Part shown: positions 50,182 to 59,701 of the stretch, piece by piece
How positions within the stretch are numbered: the first letter of the stretch is position 1
Layout of the letters: each line of letters opens with the position of its first letter
DNA from: Candidatus Cloacimonadota bacterium
GTDB lineage: Bacteria; Cloacimonadota; Cloacimonadia; Cloacimonadales; WRIO01
Length of the DNA stretch: 64,000 nucleotides
NCBI GenBank assembly: GCA_009777575.1
Contig: WRLO01000001.1
Span: 102,304 to 166,303, forward strand
Direction of reading: 5' to 3'
The notes under the pieces: generated by a model
What the model saw: the letters and a program-made list of their open reading frames with translations, nothing else
Told to the model about the DNA's origin: nothing
Databases searched by the model: none
Position numbers and translations under genes: made by a program

Positions 50182-51897
50182 ATGGCAAAATATATCTTTG
50201 TAATTGGCGGAGTTTTATCCTCTCTCGGAAAGGGTATTGCTTCAGCATCTATTGGATTTTTATTAAATCGAATGGGTTATTCTGTGGGTATTCAGAAATT
50301 AGACCCTTATTTAAATGTCGATCCGGGTATGATGAGTCCTTTCCAACACGGAGAGGTTTATGTGACGGATGATGGTGGGGAAACTGATTTAGATCTTGGT
50401 CATTATGAAAGATTTATTGGAGTTTCTACTACGAAGGATTCTAATGCCACAAGCGGAGTGATTTATGATAGAGTAATACAAAAAGAACGCAGAGGCGAAT
50501 ATGAAGGTAAAACAGTCCAAGTCATACCTCACATCACCAATGAAATCAAATCTATGATCAATAAAATAGGGATTAATGCCCCTAGTTCTGTAAAAGAAAA
50601 TGGGTCAGAGAGTGCAGTAGACATCGCAATAATAGAAATTGGAGGCACAGTTGGTGATATTGAAAGTTTACCATTTTTAGAAGCTATCAGACAGTTTAGA
50701 CTGGATGTAGGTATTCAGAATAGTATGTTTTTATTTTTGACTTATGTGCCTTACATGAAAGCAGCTGGTGAACTAAAAACAAAACCAACTCAGCATTCAA
50801 CGATAAAACTCAGAGAAATAGGTATCCAACCAGATATTATCTTATGTAGAACCGAAAAGCCATTTACAGAAGAAATCACAAATAAAATAGCACTTTTTAC
50901 AAATGTTCCCCAAACTCATGTAAAACCAGCAGTTGATTCAAATTGTGTTTATGAAATACCTAAAAATTTTTACAATGAGGGTATTCATGAACTAGTCTGT
51001 AATCATTTTGGATTGGCAATAAAACCAGTAGATTTTTCTGTATGGGACGAGTTTGTTTTCAATAAAAATAATCCAGAATCAGAAGCAACTATCATTTTAT
51101 GTGGAAAATATGTTGAACATCCTGATGCCTATAAAAGCGTTGAGGAAGCATTAAAACATGCAGCTGCGTGGAATAAAATAAAAATAAATATAATGAACAT
51201 AGACTCAGAAAAAAAATATAAAACGGATGACTATCATAAAATGTTTAAAAAAGCTGATGGAGTGTTGATACCGGGTGGATTTGGTTCAAGAGGTATTGAT
51301 GGAAAAATGAAAATCATACAATATGTGAGAGAAAATCAAATACCTTTATTGGGGATTTGTCTTGGAATGCAGGTGTCAGTGATTGAGTTTGCGACAAATG
51401 TTTGCGGTTTGGAAGATGCTTGCTCAACAGAGTTTAAAAAGAACTGCAAAAATCCTGTTATTGACTTAATGGACAGAGAATTGGAAAAGACCACTAATGT
51501 GTCTAAAAATTCAAAGATTCTCTCCGATATTAAGGGTAAAACTTACGCAGGCACTATGCGTCTTGGAGCTTATGACTGTGTGTTAAAAAAAGGTTCAAAA
51601 ATCCAAAATATTTATAATGAAGACATTATATCTGAAAGACATAGACACAGATACGAATTGAACAATAATTATAGAGATATTTTAGAAAAAAATGGGTTGT
51701 TCGTTTCCGGAGTTTCCCCGGATGGGAACCTTGTAGAAATAATCGAAATTCCAGATCATCCTTTCTATGTTGGAGTTCAATTTCACCCTGAATTTAAATC
51801 AAGACCAGATAAACCTCACAAACTCTTTAAAGCTTTTGTCAAAGCAGTTAAAGACCAAAATATAAAAAGGCTAACCAAGGAAGCTCATCATGCCTAA
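50182..51897 (+). CDS. pyrG: CTP synthase
   Basis: 571 residues. Synthetase domain begins KYIFVIGGVLSSLGKGIASA, with DPYLNVDPGMMSPFQHGEVY, GGTVGDIESLPFLEA, LKTKPTQHS; the C-terminal glutaminase domain has GGFGSRG, LGICLGMQVSVIEF (Cys nucleophile) and VQFHPEFKSRP (His-Glu). It is slightly longer than usual (about 540). Makes CTP from UTP and glutamine. AAGGAG precedes ATG. Its end overlaps dapB by 8 nt, so the two are coupled. Confidence 0.97.
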   Translation: MAKYIFVIGGVLSSLGKGIASASIGFLLNRMGYSVGIQKLDPYLNVDPGMMSPFQHGEVYVTDDGGETDLDLGHYERFIGVSTTKDSNATSGVIYDRVIQKERRGEYEGKTVQVIPHITNEIKSMINKIGINAPSSVKENGSESAVDIAIIEIGGTVGDIESLPFLEAIRQFRLDVGIQNSMFLFLTYVPYMKAAGELKTKPTQHSTIKLREIGIQPDIILCRTEKPFTEEITNKIALFTNVPQTHVKPAVDSNCVYEIPKNFYNEGIHELVCNHFGLAIKPVDFSVWDEFVFNKNNPESEATIILCGKYVEHPDAYKSVEEALKHAAAWNKIKINIMNIDSEKKYKTDDYHKMFKKADGVLIPGGFGSRGIDGKMKIIQYVRENQIPLLGICLGMQVSVIEFATNVCGLEDACSTEFKKNCKNPVIDLMDRELEKTTNVSKNSKILSDIKGKTYAGTMRLGAYDCVLKKGSKIQNIYNEDIISERHRHRYELNNNYRDILEKNGLFVSGVSPDGNLVEIIEIPDHPFYVGVQFHPEFKSRPDKPHKLFKAFVKAVKDQNIKRLTKEAHHA

Positions 51898-52687
51898 AAC
51901 AGAAGTAATTCTTTTTCCTACTCAGAATGTTGTAAAAAAGACAACTATCAATTTATTTTTAGTAGGTTTTGGAAAAATGGGCAAAATAATAAGTGAAAAT
52001 GCTCATTATATAACTGGTGATATTGTAGCAATTTATGACCCTAATATTCCTGAATATTGTTCTTTGGACAGAATAGATTTTGATAATATTGATGTTGCTA
52101 TAGAATTCACGCATCCCGAAAGTGGTTATGATAATGTTAAAATGCTTTTAGACCTCAATATTCCTGTAGTTACTGGGACTACAGGTTGGTTTCACAGGGT
52201 AAAAGAATTGGAAAGACTATATAATCCCGAAAAACATAGTCTGATTTATGGAGCAAATTTTTCTATTGGAATGAATTTGATGTATAAAATTGTGGAAGAG
52301 AGTGCAAAACTAATCAACAACACAAATTTATATGATGTATATGGGTTTGAATCTCATCACAGAGGCAAAATAGACTCCCCTTCTGGCACTGCAAAAGTCT
52401 TGGCTGATATAATCCTTGAAAATAATTCCTCAAAAGATAAAGCAATTTATGATCTGAATAATAAAACATTAAAAGCAAATGAATTCTCATTTTCGTCTAT
52501 CAGAGCAGGAAATATTGTTGGTTACCACGAGATAGGCTTCGATTCAGATTTTGACGAAATCAAACTCGTTCACAATGCAAAAAATAGACGCGGTTTCGCT
52601 TTAGGAGCATTGATGGCAGCAAAATATGCAAAAGAAAATAAAGGTTTTTTAAATTTTAAGGATATTTTTAGATATTTATATACTTAA
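51890..52687 (+). CDS. dapB: 4-hydroxy-tetrahydrodipicolinate reductase
   Basis: 265 residues. NAD(P)-binding start NLFLVGFGKMGKIIS, TTGTTGW in VVTGTTGWFHRV, catalytic region YGFESHHRGKIDSPSGTAK, and the C-terminal KNRRGFALGALMAAKY. It makes tetrahydrodipicolinate for lysine and meso-diaminopimelate. About 15 residues precede the nucleotide-binding fold, because the ATG lies 8 nt inside pyrG. lysC, at 30656, is in a different operon. Convergent with the next gene. Confidence 0.93.
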   Translation: MPKTEVILFPTQNVVKKTTINLFLVGFGKMGKIISENAHYITGDIVAIYDPNIPEYCSLDRIDFDNIDVAIEFTHPESGYDNVKMLLDLNIPVVTGTTGWFHRVKELERLYNPEKHSLIYGANFSIGMNLMYKIVEESAKLINNTNLYDVYGFESHHRGKIDSPSGTAKVLADIILENNSSKDKAIYDLNNKTLKANEFSFSSIRAGNIVGYHEIGFDSDFDEIKLVHNAKNRRGFALGALMAAKYAKENKGFLNFKDIFRYLYT

Positions 52688-52725
52688 AAACTTCATTTGA
52701 GGTTTATAAATAATTTGTTATTTGC

Positions 52726-54717
52726 TTAAAACCTCGCCATATCAATAATCTGCATTATTTCTTCATATATATTTATATATTTTTTATATGTATCCATATC
52801 TCCTCTTTTTTGTGCTACCACTATCAATTCTATGAAGATGCTCATGATAGAATTATATTTACTAATTGAAATATTTTTATATCTAAATAAACCTATGATA
52901 GTATCTGTGTCAATCTTATCAATTTTAACATTTGTCCTCGCTGAAAAATACAAAACATCGTTACCAACCCCAAGCAATGGTAAGGCTCTAAAAGTAGTAT
53001 TTAACTCAGAATCATATCTTACATTATCCCATAAAATATCTTTATATATCTCCTCAAGTTCAAAATCTTTTTTTTCTTGAGCCTTTCTGTATAAAGAAAA
53101 AGCATTACAAATTAAATATTGTTCAGGACAAATAGGGATTTGATTTTGATTTAACCAGTAGATTGTATTGATATTGCCTGAAGCATCAATTTCTTTTTTA
53201 TAGGTATGTTTCAATAACTGTAATTCCATTTCGACATCATTATTTTCAGGGTCATACAGTAAACATTGAGATAACAAAACAATAACTAAGATGTTTTTAT
53301 CTAAAGCTTTAAAAATATTTGCAAGATTTTGATAAGCTTGAGCTATATCTTTACTATTTGATGCTGACTTTAGACAAAGTATGTTAGGGTCAACTTCTTG
53401 TGGAATTATATTTGATAAAATGATTTGTTTTTCTTGATTTTCTTTTTGAGATAAGTTAAAGTTATTTATATCAAGTAATATATCAGCATTGATGGGGTTA
53501 AATACTAAAGCCTTTTCTAAGCAATCTTTGGCGCGGTCAATCTCTTTAAATTCAATTAATATTTTTGCAAAATAGCGATATGCAGTTGGATAATCCTCAG
53601 GAATGTTGATTATTTTTTTTACGGGTCTGAATATAGTATGATATATTCTTTCTTCTAAGATGTTTTTAAATTTTAAATACCTTGTAGTAGAAATATCTCT
53701 ATATTTATTTAATTTTTCTATTTTTTTGATCAATGGCTCTATTAAGTTTATAGCATCATTAAAACTACCTAAACTAAATTTATATATAGTGCTTTCGATA
53801 ATGGTATCAATATTTCTTTTAATAAAACCATCTATATTTATTTCTTCTTCAGAGAGTTCTATTTCTCCAGTCAGATTATATCTTCTTTGCATAAGACTTT
53901 GAGCAAATTCTATGTTGTTTGCTTCTAATGCCTCTTGACAAAGCAGATTTATTGCAGCGACTACTAATTGACTTCCTCCTAATAACACTGAATTATATTT
54001 TTCAAAACAATTCTCCAATGTTTTTTGGTCATTATCCTTGAATAATTGTGGAACTCTATAATAGAGTTCTTGATAAATAGTCTCCATACTTTTGTCATCG
54101 GGATCAAATTCTTGAGAGTAATATAACAAAGTGTAAGCAGTTTCATAAATCTTATCTTCATAAAGTGACCAAGCCAGAAATCTATAAAAAGCTGCTATCT
54201 TTTGCTTTGAATAACAGAAATCTAAACCTTTAAAACAAAATTTTTTTAATTCATTTTTATAGAGTAGAAATTTTTCATTATTTTTTTCAAGTGAAGATTC
54301 TAAGTCTTTCATCATCAAAACCTTATAGAATTCACACATAGCTAAAATGACATCTACATTCACAGGATTTAAGTCATAAGCTTTGTTCAAGGCATCTTTT
54401 GCTTTATGAAATTCGTCAATTTTTATTAATAATTTTCCGTAAAGGCTGTAAGCAGAAACAAAATCTTCTTTTAAATGTTTTATTTCTTTTGGAGTAGAAT
54501 ATTTCAATTTAAGAATTTTTTCTTCAAGTGCATTATTAAAATATTTATAAACACTGTTTTTGTCTTCCTTTTGAGATGTTATTTCATCATCAAGGGTTTT
54601 TATTAATGGTTCAATGATTTTTAATGCAAGTGAAATATCACCTTTACGAACCTCTCCTAAAAAACTTTGCAATGTCTCAGCTATACCAAAATGCCTTTTT
54701 AAAGTGTTTATGTTCAG
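52726..54717 (-). CDS. Large TPR-like protein with internal duplication; probable CTG start
   Basis: 663 residues, all helical, with tetratricopeptide-like units: FHKAKDALNKAYDLNPVNVD and IDRAKDCLEKALVFNPINAD are the same unit in two halves, and KGDISLALKIIEPLIKTLDD matches LGSFNDAINLIEPLIKKIEK, so the protein is an internal duplication. No signal peptide. The longest standard start is TTG 54672, but the frame is open upstream and protein-like (LKRHFGIAETLQSF), and a perfect GGGAGG is 5 nt before CTG 54717, which I chose. Function unknown; probably scaffolding. Single minus-strand gene. Confidence 0.78.
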   Translation of the reverse strand: MNINTLKRHFGIAETLQSFLGEVRKGDISLALKIIEPLIKTLDDEITSQKEDKNSVYKYFNNALEEKILKLKYSTPKEIKHLKEDFVSAYSLYGKLLIKIDEFHKAKDALNKAYDLNPVNVDVILAMCEFYKVLMMKDLESSLEKNNEKFLLYKNELKKFCFKGLDFCYSKQKIAAFYRFLAWSLYEDKIYETAYTLLYYSQEFDPDDKSMETIYQELYYRVPQLFKDNDQKTLENCFEKYNSVLLGGSQLVVAAINLLCQEALEANNIEFAQSLMQRRYNLTGEIELSEEEINIDGFIKRNIDTIIESTIYKFSLGSFNDAINLIEPLIKKIEKLNKYRDISTTRYLKFKNILEERIYHTIFRPVKKIINIPEDYPTAYRYFAKILIEFKEIDRAKDCLEKALVFNPINADILLDINNFNLSQKENQEKQIILSNIIPQEVDPNILCLKSASNSKDIAQAYQNLANIFKALDKNILVIVLLSQCLLYDPENNDVEMELQLLKHTYKKEIDASGNINTIYWLNQNQIPICPEQYLICNAFSLYRKAQEKKDFELEEIYKDILWDNVRYDSELNTTFRALPLLGVGNDVLYFSARTNVKIDKIDTDTIIGLFRYKNISISKYNSIMSIFIELIVVAQKRGDMDTYKKYINIYEEIMQIIDMARF

Positions 54718-54924
54718 AATTTCCTCCCATATTTAGTATCTATAATCATGAAAATATATTTTTTTTTATCCAATATTTTTTTTTTAACTTTTTTGTCAAG
54801 GTTATTGACTGAATATCATTTTTACCTAAATATACATAGCGATAATAAGGAGATGAGAAATTTCAATTACAGTCTGGAAAAATTTCTATGAGAGGCATTT
54901 TGAAGACTGATAACATAATGAATG

Positions 54925-54955
54925 TTGACAAAATAAACCCTTTGAAAAAAATGGA
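54925..54955 (+). promoter_or_regulatory. Predicted promoter of the GGNDxY/HEAT gene
   Basis: TTGACA (54925-54930), 18 nt, AAATGGA (54949-54955). Confidence 0.5.
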
Positions 54956-55041
54956 ATTATATAGTGGTTTCATTGGACATTAAAACTATTGCAGGGTTAG
55001 GCAATGCAATAATGTCGCACAAAAAAATAAAAGAGGTAATT

Positions 55042-57648
55042 ATGAAATACTTTTTTTTAGTATTGATTTTGTTTCTATCTGTTAACACCATGTTATATTG
55101 TGTTATTGATAAATACGAAATGTCAGCTATAGCTGAAATGATGGAAAGTGTCGGTATGACATTGGATGATGTGAATTTTGCAAAAAGTTGGTCTCCGTCT
55201 GCATTTACGATACCTATAATGCAGACTTGCCTTGATACGCCTTGGGCATTTCCAGAATTTGTAGCTGAAATAAAAGAAGAGGTGTTGAAAAGAGAATTTG
55301 CCAGTTTTTATAATTATATCACAGATATTGTGTATAAAAATTATTTAAGCGAGTCAATGGAAAATGGAAATGATATTTATTTAGAGCAAACATATCTAGA
55401 TGAATTAGATTTAAGATTTTCAAACATAAGAAGACCCCGCGAAATAATGAAATATGCAGAATTTGTATATGAAATGTCGCAAAATTATCTAAAACAAAGC
55501 TTTCAGAACTTGACGCCTGAAGAAATTGAATATATAAGAAAATTTCTCTATTCAAACACTGTTGGTGGTAGTGAAGATGCAGAAAGTTATGACTTTATAA
55601 ATGAGATTATTGATTTACCAGAGATAGAAAATTATCTACAATTTCACATAGACTTAATAAATAAAATTGATTTTACATCCCTCGTTTTATCTGGTAGATA
55701 CTTCTATGCTGGGATGGAAAAATTTTATCAAAACCGTCTTCATTCTGATAAAGAAATAGTAGGTAATCTTTTTTCAAATATTTCTTTCAATAAGCCAGTG
55801 AGATACAAGTCAAAATTCGGTATGATGATTGTAGGAACAACTGGAAATGATGTTTATGGAAGCTCGCAATCGCTCGATGATGATTATGTATTTATCTTTG
55901 ACCCGGGTGGTAATGACACATATACATTAAATATGTCAACTGATATGCATCGCCCATTTTTGGCGATAATAGACCAATCAGGTGATGATATATACCGCAA
56001 TGCACAATTTGGTCAATTTTTTAATGCGTTATTTGGAAATATATTTCATTTTGATGGTGGCGGAAATGACCATTATTTTGGAGGAGATTTAGCTTTTTCA
56101 GGAAATCTTGGAAGTATGATTTCTATAGATTTTCAAGGTTGGGATAGCTATATAGTAGGCTCAAGATCATTAGGTTCTGGCCATTTGGGTGTGGGTATAG
56201 TTGTAAATATAGGAGGTAATGACTATTATTATGGCACTATGTTTACGCAAGGAATGGGTGGAACGCTTGGTTTTGGTGCGTTAATTGATTTAAAAGATGG
56301 AATATGGAACAATGATTGTTATCATGCGGGTGGGAAATGGACTGATAGTCTCCGAGATCAAAGTGATTATTATGCAATGGCTCAAGGTTTTGGTTTTGGT
56401 CTAAGACCTAGTATAGCAGGTGGAATAGGATTATTATTTGATGAAAGCGGAAATGACAAATATAATGGGGGAGTATTCTCACAAGGAGTATCATATTGGT
56501 ATGCAATGGGAATATTAATAGATTTAGAAGGAAACGACTTTTACAATTCAGCATGGTATCCTCAAGGCAGTGGAATACATTTGTCAGTTGGCTTTCTTTA
56601 TGACGAGTCTGGCGATGATCATTATTTCTCAAAAAGAGGGCCAGGACAAGGAGCTGGACATGATTGGGGAGTAGGTTTTCTTGTAGACCGTGGTGGGAAT
56701 GATACTTATAGCGTTGATGGCGGCAATGGAATGGGTAGAGCAAATTCTGTTGGAGTATTTGTTGATAGTGGTGGAAATGATAGGTATGAACGGATAGGAT
56801 ACTCAAATTATGGAAGTTCACACCATAATTTTGAAGATAGAGGTTCTGGGAATATTGGAATTTTTTTAGATGCAGGAGGGCATGATATCTATTCTGACCC
56901 TAAATGCGGTAATAATGCTCAATGGGTAGAAGGTGTTTATGGAATAGGTAGGGATATGGAACTTGAGCGTCCTTCTATCGAAAAAGCAATTTCAGAGGTT
57001 ATCGAAATAAATGATTTAGTATCAGAAGAAGAAAATCTGTTTCCAGAGGACATCTCGATTCATGATTTATTTATGCTTGCTTGTCATGGTAGACACCCAA
57101 CCAATACGAGGGCAAAAGAACTTCTAACAGAAAGAGAGGCAGAATTTGCAGACTATTTTATGGAACATCAGTTGCAATCAAATGATATAATGGTTCAAAT
57201 TACTATAGCTGAAATTATACCAAAATTCAAACTAATTCATGAAAGATTAGGTGAGGGATTAAGTAGAGAAAATACTGTAGCTATATCAAATACAATATTT
57301 TATATAGGTTTGATAGGTGAAGTATCCTACCTAGATACTTTTGAAGAAATGCTTAATGATGAAAAAAGTGTGAGATTTACAAATTCTATCATTCAATCTC
57401 TAGGTAGAATGAATATGAATTCATCATCAGATTTGGAAAATGATACAAATAGAAATGAATATGTAAAAAGAATCATCGACCTTATCGCACCTTTTATAAA
57501 TCACGAAAGCGCATATAGAAGAACAATTGCTGCCCGTGCTTTAAAAAACATAAACACTTCTGAAAGTCTTGATTTATTATTTTCAATGAGAAACGATTCT
57601 GATTTTATGATTAGATCTATGATAATTATGATGGAGAAAGATGATTAG
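55042..57648 (+). CDS. Exported GGNDxY-repeat protein with C-terminal HEAT repeats
   Basis: 868 residues from ATG 55042 (AGAGGT upstream), which starts a signal peptide (MKYFFLVLILFLSVNTMLYC). A helical region (30-250) is followed by at least eleven units built on D-x-x-G-x-D-x-Y between about 265 and 615: DPGGNDTY, DQSGDDIY, DGGGNDHY, DESGNDKY, DLEGNDFY, DRGGNDTY, DSGGNDRY, DAGGHDIY, and others, 25-40 residues apart. They recall Ca2+-binding loops but are not RTX repeats (GGxGxDxLx). The last 200 residues look like HEAT repeats (NHESAYRRTIAARALKNINT). No sorting domain. Possibly periplasmic or outer-membrane. Function unknown. Confidence 0.78.
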   Translation: MKYFFLVLILFLSVNTMLYCVIDKYEMSAIAEMMESVGMTLDDVNFAKSWSPSAFTIPIMQTCLDTPWAFPEFVAEIKEEVLKREFASFYNYITDIVYKNYLSESMENGNDIYLEQTYLDELDLRFSNIRRPREIMKYAEFVYEMSQNYLKQSFQNLTPEEIEYIRKFLYSNTVGGSEDAESYDFINEIIDLPEIENYLQFHIDLINKIDFTSLVLSGRYFYAGMEKFYQNRLHSDKEIVGNLFSNISFNKPVRYKSKFGMMIVGTTGNDVYGSSQSLDDDYVFIFDPGGNDTYTLNMSTDMHRPFLAIIDQSGDDIYRNAQFGQFFNALFGNIFHFDGGGNDHYFGGDLAFSGNLGSMISIDFQGWDSYIVGSRSLGSGHLGVGIVVNIGGNDYYYGTMFTQGMGGTLGFGALIDLKDGIWNNDCYHAGGKWTDSLRDQSDYYAMAQGFGFGLRPSIAGGIGLLFDESGNDKYNGGVFSQGVSYWYAMGILIDLEGNDFYNSAWYPQGSGIHLSVGFLYDESGDDHYFSKRGPGQGAGHDWGVGFLVDRGGNDTYSVDGGNGMGRANSVGVFVDSGGNDRYERIGYSNYGSSHHNFEDRGSGNIGIFLDAGGHDIYSDPKCGNNAQWVEGVYGIGRDMELERPSIEKAISEVIEINDLVSEEENLFPEDISIHDLFMLACHGRHPTNTRAKELLTEREAEFADYFMEHQLQSNDIMVQITIAEIIPKFKLIHERLGEGLSRENTVAISNTIFYIGLIGEVSYLDTFEEMLNDEKSVRFTNSIIQSLGRMNMNSSSDLENDTNRNEYVKRIIDLIAPFINHESAYRRTIAARALKNINTSESLDLLFSMRNDSDFMIRSMIIMMEKDD

Positions 57649-57700
57649 TTAGATAAAACTTCTTTTCAAGTGACAGAGGTGATACTAAACCTCGTTTAGA

Positions 57701-58016
57701 GAGTAGCGTCAGATTTCCATCTGACGATTGATATACATACTCGAATTAGAGAGTAGCGTCAGATTTCCATCTGACGATTGATATACATACTCGAACTAGA
57801 AAGTAGCGTCAGATTTCCATCTGACGATTGATATACATACTCGAACTAGAAAGTTAGAGTTACATTTAAACAGAGTAGCGTCAGATTTCCATCTGACGAT
57901 TGATATACATACTCGAACTAGAAAGTTAGAGTTACATTTAAACAGAGTAGCGTCAGATTTCCATCTGACGATTGATATATATACTCGAACTAGAAAGTTA
58001 GAGTTACATTTAAACC
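57701..58016 (+). repeat. Tandem array of a palindromic repeat, five units
   Basis: Five units: 57701-57750 and 57751-57800 (50 bp), 57801-57872, 57873-57944, 57945-58016 (72 bp). Each holds the palindrome CGTCAGATTTCCATCTGACG (8-bp arms, TTCC loop) at 57707, 57757, 57807, 57879 and 57951. The long units have an extra tail with GTTAGAGTTACATTTAAACA. Units are 95-100% identical by eye. It lies between the HEAT gene and the antiporter pair. Confidence 0.95.
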
Positions 58017-58080
58017 AGGAATAGTGTAAGATATATTATTCTGATGAATAAAAATTAAGAATAGTATTATCAAAAAATAG

Positions 58081-58111
58081 TTGACATAAAACCCTCATTT
58101 AAAATCATGGC
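58081..58111 (+). promoter_or_regulatory. Predicted promoter of the antiporter pair
   Basis: TTGACA (58081-58086), 18 nt, TCATGGC (58105-58111). Confidence 0.5.
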
Positions 58112-58172
58112 ATTTATAGAAAAAAATAGGCGATAATGTTAATAAATCGTCCAGATTATTGAGGATATAAAA

Positions 58173-59672
58173 ATGGGAATAACTACAGAGAGCATAGTTT
58201 TCGTAAGTGCAGTTTTATTGTTTTTATCAATAATAGCTGGTAAGACTGGTTATCGTTTTGGGATGCCTACTCTTTTATTCTTTCTTGTTGTGGGTATTTT
58301 TGCTGGCTCAGAAGGTCCAAACTGGTTTTTGCAAATATCATTTAATAATTATAATACAGCTCAATTTATTGGTATAGTAGCATTAAATTTTATCCTATTT
58401 TCGGGTGGTCTTTCGACAAAATGGCAGGAAACAAAACCAATTTTTTTGCAAGGATTGTCTTTAGCAACTATAGGAGTGATTTTAACTGCTGGTATAACAG
58501 GGTGCTTATTCTATTATTTAGGAGTTTTTATCCCTTCATTTCCTCAGTTTAGCTTTCTTGAATCGCTATTATTTGGAGCGATAGTATCTTCAACTGATGC
58601 AGCAGCAGTTTTTTCGGTATTGAGATCAAAAAAACTGGGTTTAAAAAACAATCTAAAACCTTTGCTCGAATTTGAAAGCGGTAGCAATGATCCTATGGCT
58701 TATATCTTGACGATAACTTGTATATCTTTGATAACAGCAGCAAGAGTAGATTTAGGAAATACAATAATACGATTTATTACGCAATTAATACTTGGTTTAG
58801 GTTTCGGTTTTGGTTGGGGGAGACTCTCACAACACATAATGAATCATATCAAGCTTGATTATGAAGGCTTATATTTTGTCTTAGTCATAGCTATCATGTT
58901 TTTCTCTTTTAGTATAGCCCATATTATAGGTGGTAATGGCTTTTTATCAGTGTATATTACAGGACTTACTCTCGGAAATTTAAATTTTATGCATAGAAAT
59001 TCTGTTTTAAAAGTATTTGATGGATTTGCATGGTTGATGCAGATAGTTCTATTTTTGACATTAGGATTATTGGTCGTGCCTAGTCAGCTAAAAATGTTAA
59101 TAGGCGTGGGATTAATCATATCTTTATTTGTTATTATCTTTGCTCGTCCATTCGCAGTATTCACCAGTCTCGTTTTTTTCAAACTAAAAAAAATGTCCAT
59201 AATAGACCGTTTATTTGTTTCTTGGGTAGGATTAAAAGGAGCTGTGCCAATTGTTTTTGCAACTTACCCAATGATAGAAGCCAATTTTAACCCTTATGTA
59301 TCTCAAACTATTTTTAATCTTGTTTTTTTTATATCCAGTATTTCTTTGATAGTTCAAGGAACTACAATTCCATTAGTAGCAAAATTTTTAAAAGTAGATG
59401 AACCAATGGAAGATGAAGTAGGAATATTGGAAAGATTTATTGATGACGATAAAACTGTCTTGAAAGAAGTAAAAATTACTAAAAAATCAATTGTTATAGA
59501 TAGAGCTTTACATGAACTTGATTTGCCAAAAAATATCATTATTGCGATGATATCCAGGAATAAAAAATTCATTATTCCAGATGGAGCAACAAAATTATTG
59601 GAAAATGATAGAATAAAAATATTGGCAGAAGATAAAGAAAGTATGGAAGCGGCAATGAAGTTCTTTGAATAG
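58173..59672 (+). CDS. Cation/proton antiporter with C-terminal TrkA_C (RCK_C) domain
   Basis: 499 residues. About twelve helices of the CPA fold with conserved SSTDAAAVFSVLRSK and EFESGSNDPMAYILT (the ion-binding Asn-Asp), then from about 430 a TrkA_C domain (VKITKKSIVIDRALHELDLP, ISRNKKFIIPDGATKLLENDRIKIL), as in the NhaP2/CvrA group of K+ or Na+/H+ antiporters, where this domain senses nucleotides or ions. GAGGAT precedes ATG. A shorter paralogue follows 29 nt downstream. Ion choice cannot be read. Confidence 0.92.
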   Translation: MGITTESIVFVSAVLLFLSIIAGKTGYRFGMPTLLFFLVVGIFAGSEGPNWFLQISFNNYNTAQFIGIVALNFILFSGGLSTKWQETKPIFLQGLSLATIGVILTAGITGCLFYYLGVFIPSFPQFSFLESLLFGAIVSSTDAAAVFSVLRSKKLGLKNNLKPLLEFESGSNDPMAYILTITCISLITAARVDLGNTIIRFITQLILGLGFGFGWGRLSQHIMNHIKLDYEGLYFVLVIAIMFFSFSIAHIIGGNGFLSVYITGLTLGNLNFMHRNSVLKVFDGFAWLMQIVLFLTLGLLVVPSQLKMLIGVGLIISLFVIIFARPFAVFTSLVFFKLKKMSIIDRLFVSWVGLKGAVPIVFATYPMIEANFNPYVSQTIFNLVFFISSISLIVQGTTIPLVAKFLKVDEPMEDEVGILERFIDDDKTVLKEVKITKKSIVIDRALHELDLPKNIIIAMISRNKKFIIPDGATKLLENDRIKILAEDKESMEAAMKFFE

Positions 59673-59701
59673 TAAAAAATATTAAATCGGAGGAATAAAT
59701 T

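Noticed and set aside
54964..55041. Longer N-terminus of the GGNDxY protein
   Set aside because: Signal peptide and Shine-Dalgarno fit ATG 55042; the upstream stretch is close to the predicted promoter.
56408..56821. Long minus-strand ORF inside the GGNDxY gene
   Set aside because: His/Tyr/Leu-rich product is a mirror of the repeat codons; no ribosome-binding site.
57701..58016. CRISPR array
   Set aside because: The units are direct tandem repeats with no unique spacers, and there are no cas genes.
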